From Pararhizobium capsulatum DSM 1112 (GTDB lineage Bacteria; Pseudomonadota; Alphaproteobacteria; Rhizobiales; Rhizobiaceae), in assembly GCF_030814475.1 (NCBI RefSeq), contig NZ_JAUSVF010000003.1:1-64000 (forward strand): 64,000 nt of DNA, given 5' to 3'. Position numbers and translations under genes: made by a program. Shown piece after piece: positions 1 through 7,881 of this stretch; positions within the stretch are counted from its first letter, which is position 1, and each line of letters begins with the position of its first letter. A model generated the notes under the pieces. That model worked only from the letters and a program-made list of their open reading frames with translations. It did no database searches and was not told the origin of the DNA.

Positions 1-169
1 GACAACACTTCTGAAGCGAAGTGATATCCTTTGACCCTAATGTAAGGCGTCTTGACCCAAGCAAGACGAGTGATCCAGGTATGTTCGACAGACGTTTGGT
101 GATGACGGCTCGACAGCAGCCTGTCGAATTGCTGGAAACCGGCCCATTCGACAGGCGGGAGCAATCTGT

Positions 170-577
170 TTGCGCCGCCTTGGCAAAGAGGGGCCGGTCG
201 AAACCTTGTTGATTGCAAGTCGACGGAACGGGCTTTGGGGGATACCAAAGGGGCGCATCGAAGCCGGCGAAGGAACGAGCCAAGCTGCACAACGCGAAGC
301 CTTTGAGGAAGCTGGCGTTCGGGGCTCAGTCGAGAAAGACGTTTTCGGGACTTTCACCTACGACAAACAGGGTGCTGACCTTTATCATGTCAGCGTTCAT
401 GTGTTGCATACCCTGCAATTGGTGGATCCTTTCCCCGAAAGACATGTCCGCCGAGCACGATGGGTTCCCGTGAGGACCGCTGTGAGGGAGGTCGGCCGCG
501 CGGAACTCGGAGAGTTGTTCGCACGATTGCTAGCGGAAGATATCCTGAACGACGCCAGACCTCTACAAGGTCGGTGA
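170..577 (+). CDS. Nudix hydrolase, N-terminus uncertain or frameshifted
   Basis: Hydrolase of nucleoside diphosphate-linked substrates. Counting from the TTG at 170, the Nudix box runs from G28 to V50 and fits GX5EX7REXXEEXGX (E34, R42-E43, E46-E47, G49). The TTG is probably not the true start: the frame stays open back to 74 and the codons just before it read AGAICL, the usual first beta strand of this family. No ATG or GTG lies in that frame after the stop at 71-73. A neighbouring frame (81-152) offers an ATG-led N-terminus, so a small frameshift near 140-155 is likely. The gene may be a recent pseudogene. Substrate unknown. Confidence 0.7.
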   Translation: MRRLGKEGPVETLLIASRRNGLWGIPKGRIEAGEGTSQAAQREAFEEAGVRGSVEKDVFGTFTYDKQGADLYHVSVHVLHTLQLVDPFPERHVRRARWVPVRTAVREVGRAELGELFARLLAEDILNDARPLQGR

Positions 578-868
578 TATTTCGAATTGCGTAGGCCTAC
601 AATTGCAGGGGCAAGAGGAGTGGTGCGAGATTTCGCACTGCCGTTTTCAGTTGCTACAAACGCGGTCGGCCGATGCCATGCACTCGCCGCCAGTTAAGAA
701 GCCACACGTCCGCGAAACCGTTATTTTGGATGTATTCCTTTAAACCGTCGCTTTCTGTAGCGCGCGCTGCACATGCAGGGGGACGCACGCCAGGCAAATT
801 CATCAGCCGTAAGGTCTCCTGAAGTTATTCAAGGCTCGATACGAGTTGCGTGCGTGCCAATCCCGCCT

Positions 869-1279
869 CTACCCCAAAAAACCGAAAATACGACGAAGGA
901 ACGTTCGTTCAGGGGAGGGTGGTTGAAGCGCCGCCAATGCAGCTTTCAACGACGACAGCCTTTTGGCGATCTGGTGGTGTTCCAAGTTGGTCGCGAAATT
1001 TCGGAGCAGCCGATCAATGTCGGCATCTTCTAATTGCGATTGCACCATAGCAAACCGCCTGCTGATCTCTGGCTCGGAGAGTTTGTTCATCTCGGCTTCG
1101 AGGTCGAAAAAACGGGAGAAGAAACTTGGATTCTTGAAATCGATGTCCCGAGACAGAAGAATATCTGATGCCAGGAACGTAAGTTTTTGGTCAAGGCGAT
1201 ACTCGAACATACCTTCGGCCTCTTTGAAAATCTGTCTTTGCCGCACAGGCTCCACAATGCTTCCAACCGCCAAAATCAT
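869..1279 (-). CDS. hypothetical protein, 136 aa
   Basis: Open frame with a helical, charged composition (FDLEAEMNKLSEPEISRR, DIDRLLRNFATNLEHHQ) that reads more like protein than the opposite-strand frames. No domain recognised. There is no clear ribosome binding site before the ATG at 1279; a later ATG (MFEYRLDQ) could be used. Surrounded by decayed sequence, so it may be a fragment. Confidence 0.4.
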   Translation of the reverse strand: MILAVGSIVEPVRQRQIFKEAEGMFEYRLDQKLTFLASDILLSRDIDFKNPSFFSRFFDLEAEMNKLSEPEISRRFAMVQSQLEDADIDRLLRNFATNLEHHQIAKRLSSLKAALAALQPPSPERTFLRRIFGFLG

Positions 1280-1340
1280 TTCGTGCGTGTCCGCGTCGTT
1301 TTAGCCCGGCCGGGAGGCGATCTACTGGGGACAACAGTGG

Positions 1341-1595
1341 TCACCCATGTCCAGCCCTCACAACCTCATCCATCGCCAATTGCTGTTCGATGAGGTCTCT
1401 GGCGGCGAGGAATACTCCGCTGGCATCGTCAGCCTGGCCTTCCTCAAGCATCAGTAACGCATCCTCATAGATTTCACGCTCGGCCGCCCCACTGACAGCG
1501 CCTATTCGTCGAAGATGGGCCATCAGAGCGGCGACGGTTGCTGAAAGGGAAAGAGCAACGGCTCCGGCAGAAAGCAAGGCACGGTCATGCTGCAT
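1341..1595 (-). CDS. small hypothetical protein, 84 aa
   Basis: Begins two bases after the stop of the frameshifted gene upstream (1598-1905), so the two formed an operon. An N-terminal hydrophobic stretch (about residues 8-26, ALLSAGAVALSLSATVAALM) may anchor it in the membrane. The rest is acidic and helical and ends with IEQQLAMDEVV. No known domain. Function unknown. Confidence 0.5.
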   Translation of the reverse strand: MQHDRALLSAGAVALSLSATVAALMAHLRRIGAVSGAAEREIYEDALLMLEEGQADDASGVFLAARDLIEQQLAMDEVVRAGHG

Positions 1596-1597
1596 CG

Positions 1598-1905
1598 TCA
1601 GGGCTCCTTGATGCGATTATACGTTGCGTCCGACACCATCTTGAACGTGCTGATCGTGTCGGCTGCATCGAGCAGGGCGTCTTTCGCCTGGTCGGGCGGT
1701 AGTCCCCTTGCTCTGGCCGATGCAGTCTGAAGGTAGATAACGACGTCACGGCGTAGGCGGTTCTGCTCGGCGCCGATTTGCTGGCGGATGTCTCGTACGT
1801 ATCGACCGACCGATCCAGCAATCGGCTTACCTCGGTCGCGCCCAGCGTCTCGACGTCGTTCGCGGCTCTTAAAAGCTCAGCAATGAAGTCGGTGGTGTGG
1901 GTCAT
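1598..1905 (-). pseudogene. frameshifted small protein, paralogue of the gene at 60671
   Basis: From ATG 1905 the protein reads MTHTTDFIAELLRAANDVE, closely matching the start of the intact 60671-61003 gene (MTSTTDFIAELFRAGNEVA). Near 1797-1800 the similarity leaves this frame and continues in another (RYVRDIRQQIGAEQNRLR ... MVSDATYNRIKEP) up to a TGA at 1598-1600. A one- or two-base indel therefore splits an original protein of about 100 residues. Function of the family unknown; it is helical and soluble. Confidence 0.65.
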
Positions 1906-1967
1906 GCCAATCTGACGCTTCCTACAACGCAAACGGTTCAAGGCCGTGTGATATGAATCGGTTCCGC

Positions 1968-2372
1968 CTAGAGTGCGTCGGTTAAGCCGCCGTCGGTCAG
2001 GATGGTTCGGCCCGTAATCCAGCGGGAATCATCCGACATCAGGAAAACGACGACGTCGGCGATGTCGGCCGGCTCTCCGATACGACCGGCAGGCGTGGCG
2101 GCAATCACGGCCTGGCGACGAGCTTCGGGGGTCGCAGCGGCCACGATCGCTTCAATGGCGCTTTGCACCGCAGTCTGATTGGCAACGTCCGCAGCAAACG
2201 CAGCGGCCACGCCGCCCGCCCCAGTGATGGCGCCAACCACCGACAGCGCCTCCGCTTCATTGCCTCGGTAAACAACGGCAACGGCGGCGCCGCGCGCGGC
2301 GAGTTTCTTTGCAATCGCCGCGCCGATACCGTGTGAGCCGCCCGTAACAACTGCAACTTTGTTCGTTGTCAT
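1968..2372 (-). pseudogene. short-chain dehydrogenase/reductase with internal deletion
   Basis: The N-terminal half is a canonical Rossmann NAD(P)-binding unit ([14 protein letters not shown], TGxxxGxG motif, residues 9-17), and the C-terminus is the usual SDR tail ([30 protein letters not shown]). The central ~110 residues, including the catalytic Ser and YxxxK, are missing: residue ~78 jumps straight to [17 protein letters not shown]. Family members are near 245-250 aa; this has 134. It stays in frame but cannot be catalytic. It is divergent from the LysR gene at 2542, which probably once controlled it. Confidence 0.85.
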
Positions 2373-2484
2373 GTCTACTTACGATCCTCTTGAGCGAATG
2401 ACTGGAAGCGACTTTCTTGCAGTATCTTGCATCTGATCCCACCAATCATTGGCTGGCGCGGTTCATGCCGGGAAAATATATCCT

Positions 2485-2533
2485 CGACGATCGTCGGAAA
2501 AGATCATATTTTTCGGAAAGAACGTCCGAAAAA
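2485..2533. promoter_or_regulatory. dyad symmetry upstream of LysR gene
   Basis: In the divergent SDR-LysR spacer, a perfect 12-bp palindrome (CGACGATCGTCG, 2485-2496) is followed by a 10-bp inverted repeat ATTTTTCGGA (2508-2517) / TCCGAAAAAT (2525-2534) with a 7-nt spacer. Position and symmetry suit a LysR operator that would control both directions. Inference from sequence only. Confidence 0.5.
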
Positions 2534-2541
2534 TTTGGAAG

Positions 2542-3459
2542 ATGGCGATGCTTGATCTGAAGGATTTGTCTTATTTTGTGAATGTAGTGGATCGTGGAGG
2601 CTTTTCGGCGGCCGGCCGGAGCTTACGAATTCCGAAGTCGACCCTCAGCCATCGAATCCAGCAATTGGAGGCCTCGCTGGGAGTTCGCCTTGTTAACCGC
2701 ACATCACGGCGATTCGGCGTAACGGAGATTGGCAGGGATTTTTACCAGAATGCGATTGCGACACTCCTACAGGCCGAACATACGGAGGCATCGATCCGCC
2801 AACATCTTTCCGAGCCCAGCGGTGTCGTCAGGATCACGACGCCGGTCACAATCGCGCAGTTCGCACTACGCGATCTTCTGCCAGGGTTTCTCGTGCGCTA
2901 TCCAAAGGTCAATATCATCCAGCACGCGACGGATGTGCAAATCGATATTGTCGCGGAAGGCATTGACTTGGCACTTCGCGGTCACTCTCAGCCATTGCCC
3001 AATTCTACGCTCGTTCAACGAAAGATCGCACGCGTCCCCTGGCTCTTGTTTGCTGGGACAGATTACCTGAATCAGACCGGGGTTCCGATCGAGCCGGCGG
3101 ATTTGGCTGAGCACACCGCAATAGCGATGGGACAAGGAGCGAAAACGGCATGGCGCCTACAACACCAGCGGGGTCAGGAAGTTGTAATTGAGATCGAGCC
3201 TCGGTTCACCAGCAACGACATAGTTGCACTCAAGCACGCCGCCTGCGCGGGGCTTGGAATTGTCGCTCTGCCGGCATACGTCTGTTGGCCTGAAGTAAAA
3301 ACGGGCCTTCTTAGGCCGCTGCTGCCTGGCTGGGTTGCGGCCGATTCAAGTATTACCGCCCTCATTCCGTATCGCCGAGGCCTATTGCCCGCAGTCCGTG
3401 TCCTAATCGACTACTTGGCAGCTGAGTTCCCGCAAGCGGTGGCTATCGATCTGGAATAG
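2542..3459 (+). CDS. LysR-family transcriptional regulator
   Basis: The N-terminal winged helix (LKDLSYFVNVVDRGGFSAAG ... STLSHRIQQLEASLGVRLVNR) is a standard LysR HTH, followed by the PBP2-type effector domain (TTPVTIAQFALRDLLPGFL onward). It belongs to the CrgA/AaeR-like clade that controls adjacent oxidoreductases. Start chosen at ATG 2542 (MAMLDLKD; ATG 2548 also possible), because the open frame upstream runs through the operator-like repeats. About 305 aa, a complete length. Its divergent partner is the deleted SDR gene, so its regulatory target is partly lost. Confidence 0.9.
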   Translation: MAMLDLKDLSYFVNVVDRGGFSAAGRSLRIPKSTLSHRIQQLEASLGVRLVNRTSRRFGVTEIGRDFYQNAIATLLQAEHTEASIRQHLSEPSGVVRITTPVTIAQFALRDLLPGFLVRYPKVNIIQHATDVQIDIVAEGIDLALRGHSQPLPNSTLVQRKIARVPWLLFAGTDYLNQTGVPIEPADLAEHTAIAMGQGAKTAWRLQHQRGQEVVIEIEPRFTSNDIVALKHAACAGLGIVALPAYVCWPEVKTGLLRPLLPGWVAADSSITALIPYRRGLLPAVRVLIDYLAAEFPQAVAIDLE

Positions 3460-3731
3460 GCGACGGGCGTGGTTCCGGAGAGAATCATGGAGGGTACGCC
3501 CGTTCAGCGAGGCCCTCCGCATGCGGAAAGCTTGAATGCTGGTTTCGCCCCGTTTCCAACGACCCCCTTGAGGATAGCGGGTTCTTTTGATGGTCTCCAA
3601 CACGCAGGCCGGCGCTCGACAGGTTGCCAGAGATTTTACGCAAAGATCATCATTTTATTATCCGGCAAAAGATAGTTTGCCATTTTTCATTCTGCGCTGC
3701 ACAATATTTTCTGCCCGAACATGGAGCGGAC

Positions 3732-3923
3732 ATGAGGATTCGTATCTATAAATCTTACGAAATGCCGGACCTCACGCTTTTGCTACGAGAAGGCATCGCA
3801 ATTCCAGCGACGGCCGAAAAGCAGAAATGGGAGCACTTCAAGTCTGTGATGCAAGCCGAGTTAAAAGCTGACCTCTTATCGAAAATTGAGGCGGGAAATG
3901 GCTGTGTTTTTGTCAGGCTGTAG
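3732..3923 (+). CDS. small hypothetical protein, 63 aa
   Basis: Reads MRIRIYKSYEMPDLTLLLRE and ends NGCVFVRL. Balanced composition and an amphipathic helix around EKQKWEHFKSVMQAEL suggest a real small protein. No recognised domain. The frame is open upstream, but that extension (residues rich in H, F and C) looks non-coding, so ATG 3732 was chosen. Confidence 0.4.
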   Translation: MRIRIYKSYEMPDLTLLLREGIAIPATAEKQKWEHFKSVMQAELKADLLSKIEAGNGCVFVRL

Positions 3924-4145
3924 TGGTTCCAATCGAAGCCATTAATCGTCCTCGGTGCTTTTGCGAATTCTCGAATCCAGCCAATGCTAAGTGATATGCC
4001 GTGGACGAGAAATGGTCGCCGCCGAAAATTCAGTGCGAGTGAGAACTGCAACCTGCTAACTTGGACGTTCACTTCTGCCTTATAATGTTATCGCGCTGTT
4101 GAAGCGCGACGATCGCCGATTCGAATTCACATTGGAACGCAAGAC

Positions 4146-4934
4146 ATGGAAAATACATCTCTCTTTCGTTTCCGACATTTGGCTGCGCTGAATCTTGCCC
4201 TGGGGTTTCTGATTCTATCCAGTGGCTCGGCGTCTGCTGGTTGGTATCAAATAACGAATTTCGAAGGAACAGTGGGAGGGGCGCCCGTCCATCTCTCAAT
4301 TCAAAGGTTCGACAAATTAAATGGGAAATCTGACACCCACGTCGTTGGCAGCTACTACTTTGATGACCATCGTGTTCCACTCAGACTAAACGGCGCACAG
4401 CTCTCAGACGGGACTTTAACCTTGTGCGAAAGCGATCCCGTGTCGAAGGTCCAAGAAGTGGTGAAGCCCGATTGCACGTTCTCCCTGGTGACATTGGACA
4501 GCAGGCTGAGTGGAGCCTGGAAATCTGCAACCAAGGCAGTTGATGTCCAACTGTATGAAGTCGGGCAGCTCGACAACACCGCTGGAGAGGATATCTCGGG
4601 TAGAGTGGAAATACCAATGTGGTACGCCACCTCAAAAGTGATGTTTGTCGGCGTGTACAAAAAAAGTGATGCCTGCGAGAAGATTGTTATGACTGAGGTG
4701 AAGACCGTGAGCATCCGCGATGGCAAGACCCTCCGCAATACACTTCTAGCCCAGGCCGAAAAGGAAGCCGACGACAACGGTCTAGCCTGCGAAGCCGGGC
4801 TTTTAATGACCGAAATCTATTCAAATTTGGACGCCGGGGACACAGCGGCAAGCGTAGCAATCCACTACGGCGGTGGAAAAATGGGTTATGATGCAATCGT
4901 GCTTTTGGGAAAAGTTCTTACCGGGCGCGACTAA
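4146..4934 (+). CDS. secreted hypothetical protein, 262 aa
   Basis: A clear Sec signal peptide (residues 1-31: basic start, hydrophobic LNLALGFLILSSG, cleavage after SASA) precedes a mature domain rich in beta strands (GWYQITNFEGTVGGAPVHLS, VGSYYFDDHRVPLRL). Four cysteines in the mature part could form disulfides. Likely periplasmic or exported. It stands alone between non-coding stretches. Family not recognised. Confidence 0.75.
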   Translation: MENTSLFRFRHLAALNLALGFLILSSGSASAGWYQITNFEGTVGGAPVHLSIQRFDKLNGKSDTHVVGSYYFDDHRVPLRLNGAQLSDGTLTLCESDPVSKVQEVVKPDCTFSLVTLDSRLSGAWKSATKAVDVQLYEVGQLDNTAGEDISGRVEIPMWYATSKVMFVGVYKKSDACEKIVMTEVKTVSIRDGKTLRNTLLAQAEKEADDNGLACEAGLLMTEIYSNLDAGDTAASVAIHYGGGKMGYDAIVLLGKVLTGRD

Positions 4935-5316
4935 TCTTACTGCGTTACAAGTTTGTTGGTTTTAGCGACATTGTCCTGGCGCAGCGTGGACATCGCTGAA
5001 GGTTGCGACTGAGTGCGACGGTCAAGTGCCTTCGGATGGTGGCGATCGAATTTGGCGTGTGTCGCTCGGGTCGGATCGGGGGATCCGCGGGGTCGATAAC
5101 TTTGGGAAACGGCAGGTTCCGGGCGGTTTTTGGTTTTGATCGGCGCTGAGGGGGGAACCGCCTCCCTTTGGGAGATGAGGAATCCGTATGCGGCGATACA
5201 GAGGCTTGCATGATGATGGAAGCCTCGTCCGAAGCAAGTTATAGCATGCTAGAACGTCCGCTAGTTGCTTGATCCACGTGCTTCTTGTGATGCGTCATTT
5301 TCCATTGCATGAAAGG
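4935..5316. other. non-coding stretch, no gene seen
   Basis: No convincing gene on either strand. The G-rich segment 5040-5170 has open frames of skewed composition only. It ends at the IS481 fossil, so it may be old insertion-sequence flank. Confidence 0.4.
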
Positions 5317-5500
5317 AAGCGCGATTGGCCAGGTTCTACATGCCAGCACTACAACGACAGAGGCAGACCGTCGACAGTACAACAAAGTCAAGAGAGCCTG
5401 CGAACGCTCTCGAGGCGCTACGGGCTCAATCAGAGGAGGGTCGGCGGGGACGTCGCTGACCAATCCGGTCAAGAATCCGAGATTGTCAAGATTTCGTAGG
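5317..5500 (+). pseudogene. IS481-family transposase N-terminal fossil
   Basis: Reading across three frames recovers the start of an IS481-type transposase: IGQVLHASTTTTEADRR (frame from 5318), then QQSQESLRTLSRRYGLNQ in the next frame, then TSLTNPVKNPRLS in the third. The order matches the HTH start of these enzymes (GQVLHxxATTTEAVRRAIQ.SQESLR.LSRRYGINQKTVAKWKKRTSVADLP). At least two frameshifts and loss of the catalytic domain make it inactive. Confidence 0.65.
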
Positions 5501-5565
5501 CCCTCCTGACTATCGCCGATCGCACGTTGCAGACCAATAAAAGCCGTCGCTATAGGAAACGCGCC

Positions 5566-7434
5566 GTGACAAAATCACCCATCGTGCTCATCGATCACCA
5601 TCCAGGACGCTCGGCCCAGACCATCGGCATCGCACGCCAGCTCGGCACCGATACAAGCTTTATTCATGAGCCGTCGGTCGGCGTGGTCGGCACCAAGGGC
5701 GACAGCCAATGCTACATGGGCGTGATGTCCAAGGTCGACGCGATCCATGCCAGCTTGAAGAGCCGGATCGGCCGTGGCGTGGGTCAGCTGAAGCTGCGCC
5801 TGGTGCAGCCGGAATACACCATCGCGACCTCGGACGGCATCCGCAACGGCACGCGCGAGATGCGCTACTCGCTGATCGGCCGCGAAGTAACGCACGACGC
5901 CTTGTCCGAACATCTCAGCGCCACCGGGCTTGCCGGCACTATCGCCGTGGTTGCCTGCGATAAGCCGCCGGTCGGCACGCTCGCCGCCTTGCTCGAGCAC
6001 AACGAGCCGGCGATTATCATGTCGGACGGCTCGATCCATCCCGGAATCGATCCGGTGACAGGCGAGGCGCTCGACATCGTCAGCGCCTATCAGGTCGCTG
6101 GCAGCCACGACGTCGCGCACCGCGACCGCGTCGCCTGCCATGCCTGCCCGGGCTTCGGCAGCTGCGGTGGCATTTTCACCTATAACACCATGCAGACCTT
6201 CATCGGAGTACTCGGCATGCAGCCGCTGCACATGGTGGCGCCGCCGTCCGACGATCCGCGACGCCTTGCCGAGTTCCCGGACCAACTCGTCGGATATCTC
6301 GCCGACATGATGTCCAAAAGTCTGAAGCCTCGCGACATCGTGGTGCGCGACTCGATCCGCAACGCCGTGATCGTCGCGCTGGCCATCGGCGGCTCGACCA
6401 ACGTCACGCTGCACGCGCCGGAAATCGCGCGCGCCGCTGGCTACGGGGACTTCTGGAGGGACGTCATGACGCCGTCCGAATTCAACTATCTCTCCCAATA
6501 CGTGGTGCCCGTCCTCACCGATGCCCGCCCCTACGGAAAGTATTCGATGGTCGACATCGACGCGGTCGGCGGCGTGCAGGTGATCGTGCGCGAACTGCTG
6601 GACGCCGGCCTGCTCAACGGCGATGTTTTGACCTGCACCGGCGAGACGCTGGCCGAGCAGGTAAAGCGGCTGGGCACGCCCGGCGCTGATGGCAAGGTAA
6701 TCTACACGGTCGCCAACCCGTACAAGCCGACCGGCGGCCTGCGTGTCCTCGGCGGCAACCTGTCGCCGGAATTCTCGGCGGTTCTCAAATTGGCCGGTGT
6801 CGAGGGCGGACTGCGGGACAATTTGTTCCGCGGCAAGGCCCGCGTGTTCGAGGGCGAACAGCATTTGCTGGACGCGCTCGCCGAGACGCCTGAGCTCTTT
6901 CAGAACTACGACATGGTGATCGTCCGCTACGAGGGACCGACCGGCGCGCCGGGCATGCCCGAAATGTTGGATCCTACTTCGCGCATCACCACACTGTGCC
7001 GTGAAAAGGGCATCGTCATTGCGCTCATGACCGACGCACGGTTTTCCGGCGGCTCGATCGGGCTGGTGATCGGCCATGTCGGTCCCGAGGCCAGTCTCGG
7101 CGGCCCCATCGCGCTGGTGGAGAATGGCGACGAGATTGTCGCCGATCTCAACAGCAACGAACTGAACTGCACGCCACTGGCCGATCCTGCGATCCGCAAG
7201 CAGCGCATGGACGCGTGGAAAAAAGTGGTTGCGGCCAATGGTGGCCAGCATCCGAACTGCGGCGATGCCGACACCCGCTTGCTGCACCGCGCCCGGCATT
7301 CTGCCGTTCCCGCGACCCATGGCGCCGGCCTGCACCCCGACCACGAGGTCTGGGTCCGCATCCCGCGCGAAGCCACGCGATCGGGTTTCATGCCGACCAA
7401 CAAGCATCGGCCCGAAACCGACAAGGCCTTCTAG
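5566..7434 (+). CDS. IlvD/Edd-family dehydratase
   Basis: Fe-S dependent dehydratase of diol acids (dihydroxy-acid, phosphogluconate or aldonic-acid type). Family signatures are present: SVGVVGTKGDSQCYMG near the N-terminus, VACDKPPVGTLAAL, the cluster-binding CHACPGFGSCGGIFTYNTMQ, GGSTNVTLHAPEIARAAG, and the C-terminal LMTDARFSGGSIGLVIGHVGPEA. The C-terminal tail (GGQHPNCGDADTRLLHRA) is unlike classic IlvD, and isoleucine/valine genes are absent nearby, so a sugar-acid role is more likely than branched-chain amino acid synthesis. GTG 5566 (VTKSPIVLIDHH) chosen; the frame is open to 5527. About 622 aa, intact. Confidence 0.85.
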   Translation: MTKSPIVLIDHHPGRSAQTIGIARQLGTDTSFIHEPSVGVVGTKGDSQCYMGVMSKVDAIHASLKSRIGRGVGQLKLRLVQPEYTIATSDGIRNGTREMRYSLIGREVTHDALSEHLSATGLAGTIAVVACDKPPVGTLAALLEHNEPAIIMSDGSIHPGIDPVTGEALDIVSAYQVAGSHDVAHRDRVACHACPGFGSCGGIFTYNTMQTFIGVLGMQPLHMVAPPSDDPRRLAEFPDQLVGYLADMMSKSLKPRDIVVRDSIRNAVIVALAIGGSTNVTLHAPEIARAAGYGDFWRDVMTPSEFNYLSQYVVPVLTDARPYGKYSMVDIDAVGGVQVIVRELLDAGLLNGDVLTCTGETLAEQVKRLGTPGADGKVIYTVANPYKPTGGLRVLGGNLSPEFSAVLKLAGVEGGLRDNLFRGKARVFEGEQHLLDALAETPELFQNYDMVIVRYEGPTGAPGMPEMLDPTSRITTLCREKGIVIALMTDARFSGGSIGLVIGHVGPEASLGGPIALVENGDEIVADLNSNELNCTPLADPAIRKQRMDAWKKVVAANGGQHPNCGDADTRLLHRARHSAVPATHGAGLHPDHEVWVRIPREATRSGFMPTNKHRPETDKAF

Positions 7435-7881
7435 CGCCAGAACGGTCTCCTTTCACCGGCGGCTGAATTTATACATATGGGGCTGCCCAAAAAGGGCTTT
7501 GCGCACAAGGCTAATGGGGACGTGTACAGGGGGAAGGCTCAGAGTGGAAAAAACGGCCTGCCGAATGAGAAGGACAGCCCGTCTAATCACAACCGTTGCG
7601 GATGCGCATCGCCCAATGAAAAGAACCGCACTCCAACCGCAGGTGACGAGGACGTCAACCTTGGGGTGCCCACTTATCGGTCGCTAAACTATCGCGAATG
7701 ATGTATAAAAATTAAACTCGCCAGGTGGCCAAGTCTTGGGATCTTGTGCCGCTATACCTGGCGTAGTTCGCTCAGCAGCATATCGACGAGTGCGACCTGT
7801 ATTTCGTTAGATGTTCCGGTCACGGACTGGCCTGACGTAGAACGCAGTAGCCCCTTTCCTAACTGATGGAGGGATAGCATC
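7435..7881. other. non-coding stretch with left arm of an inverted repeat
   Basis: Contains the left copy (7455-7488) of an inverted repeat whose partner is at 10418-10451. A lysine/asparagine-rich open frame (7477-7701) has no recognisable protein character. The last bases carry the ribosome binding site of the next gene. Confidence 0.5.
7455..7488 (+). repeat. inverted repeat, left arm
   Basis: 34-bp arm beginning ACCGGCGGCTGAATTTAT; the reverse complement of 10418-10451 matches at 29 of 34 positions, with one mismatch in the first 25. The two arms enclose about 3.0 kb. Resembles insertion-sequence termini; no target-site duplication is visible outside the arms. Confidence 0.75.

Noticed and set aside
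654..790. Minus-strand segment reading EYIQNNGFADVWLLNWRRVH
   Set aside because: Looks protein-like and could be a C-terminal gene fossil, but no family could be named and no start is present.
5575..7407. 610-codon minus-strand open frame
   Set aside because: Shadow of the IlvD/Edd gene; composition rich in A, R, G, H and D with no domain, while the plus strand carries clear motifs.
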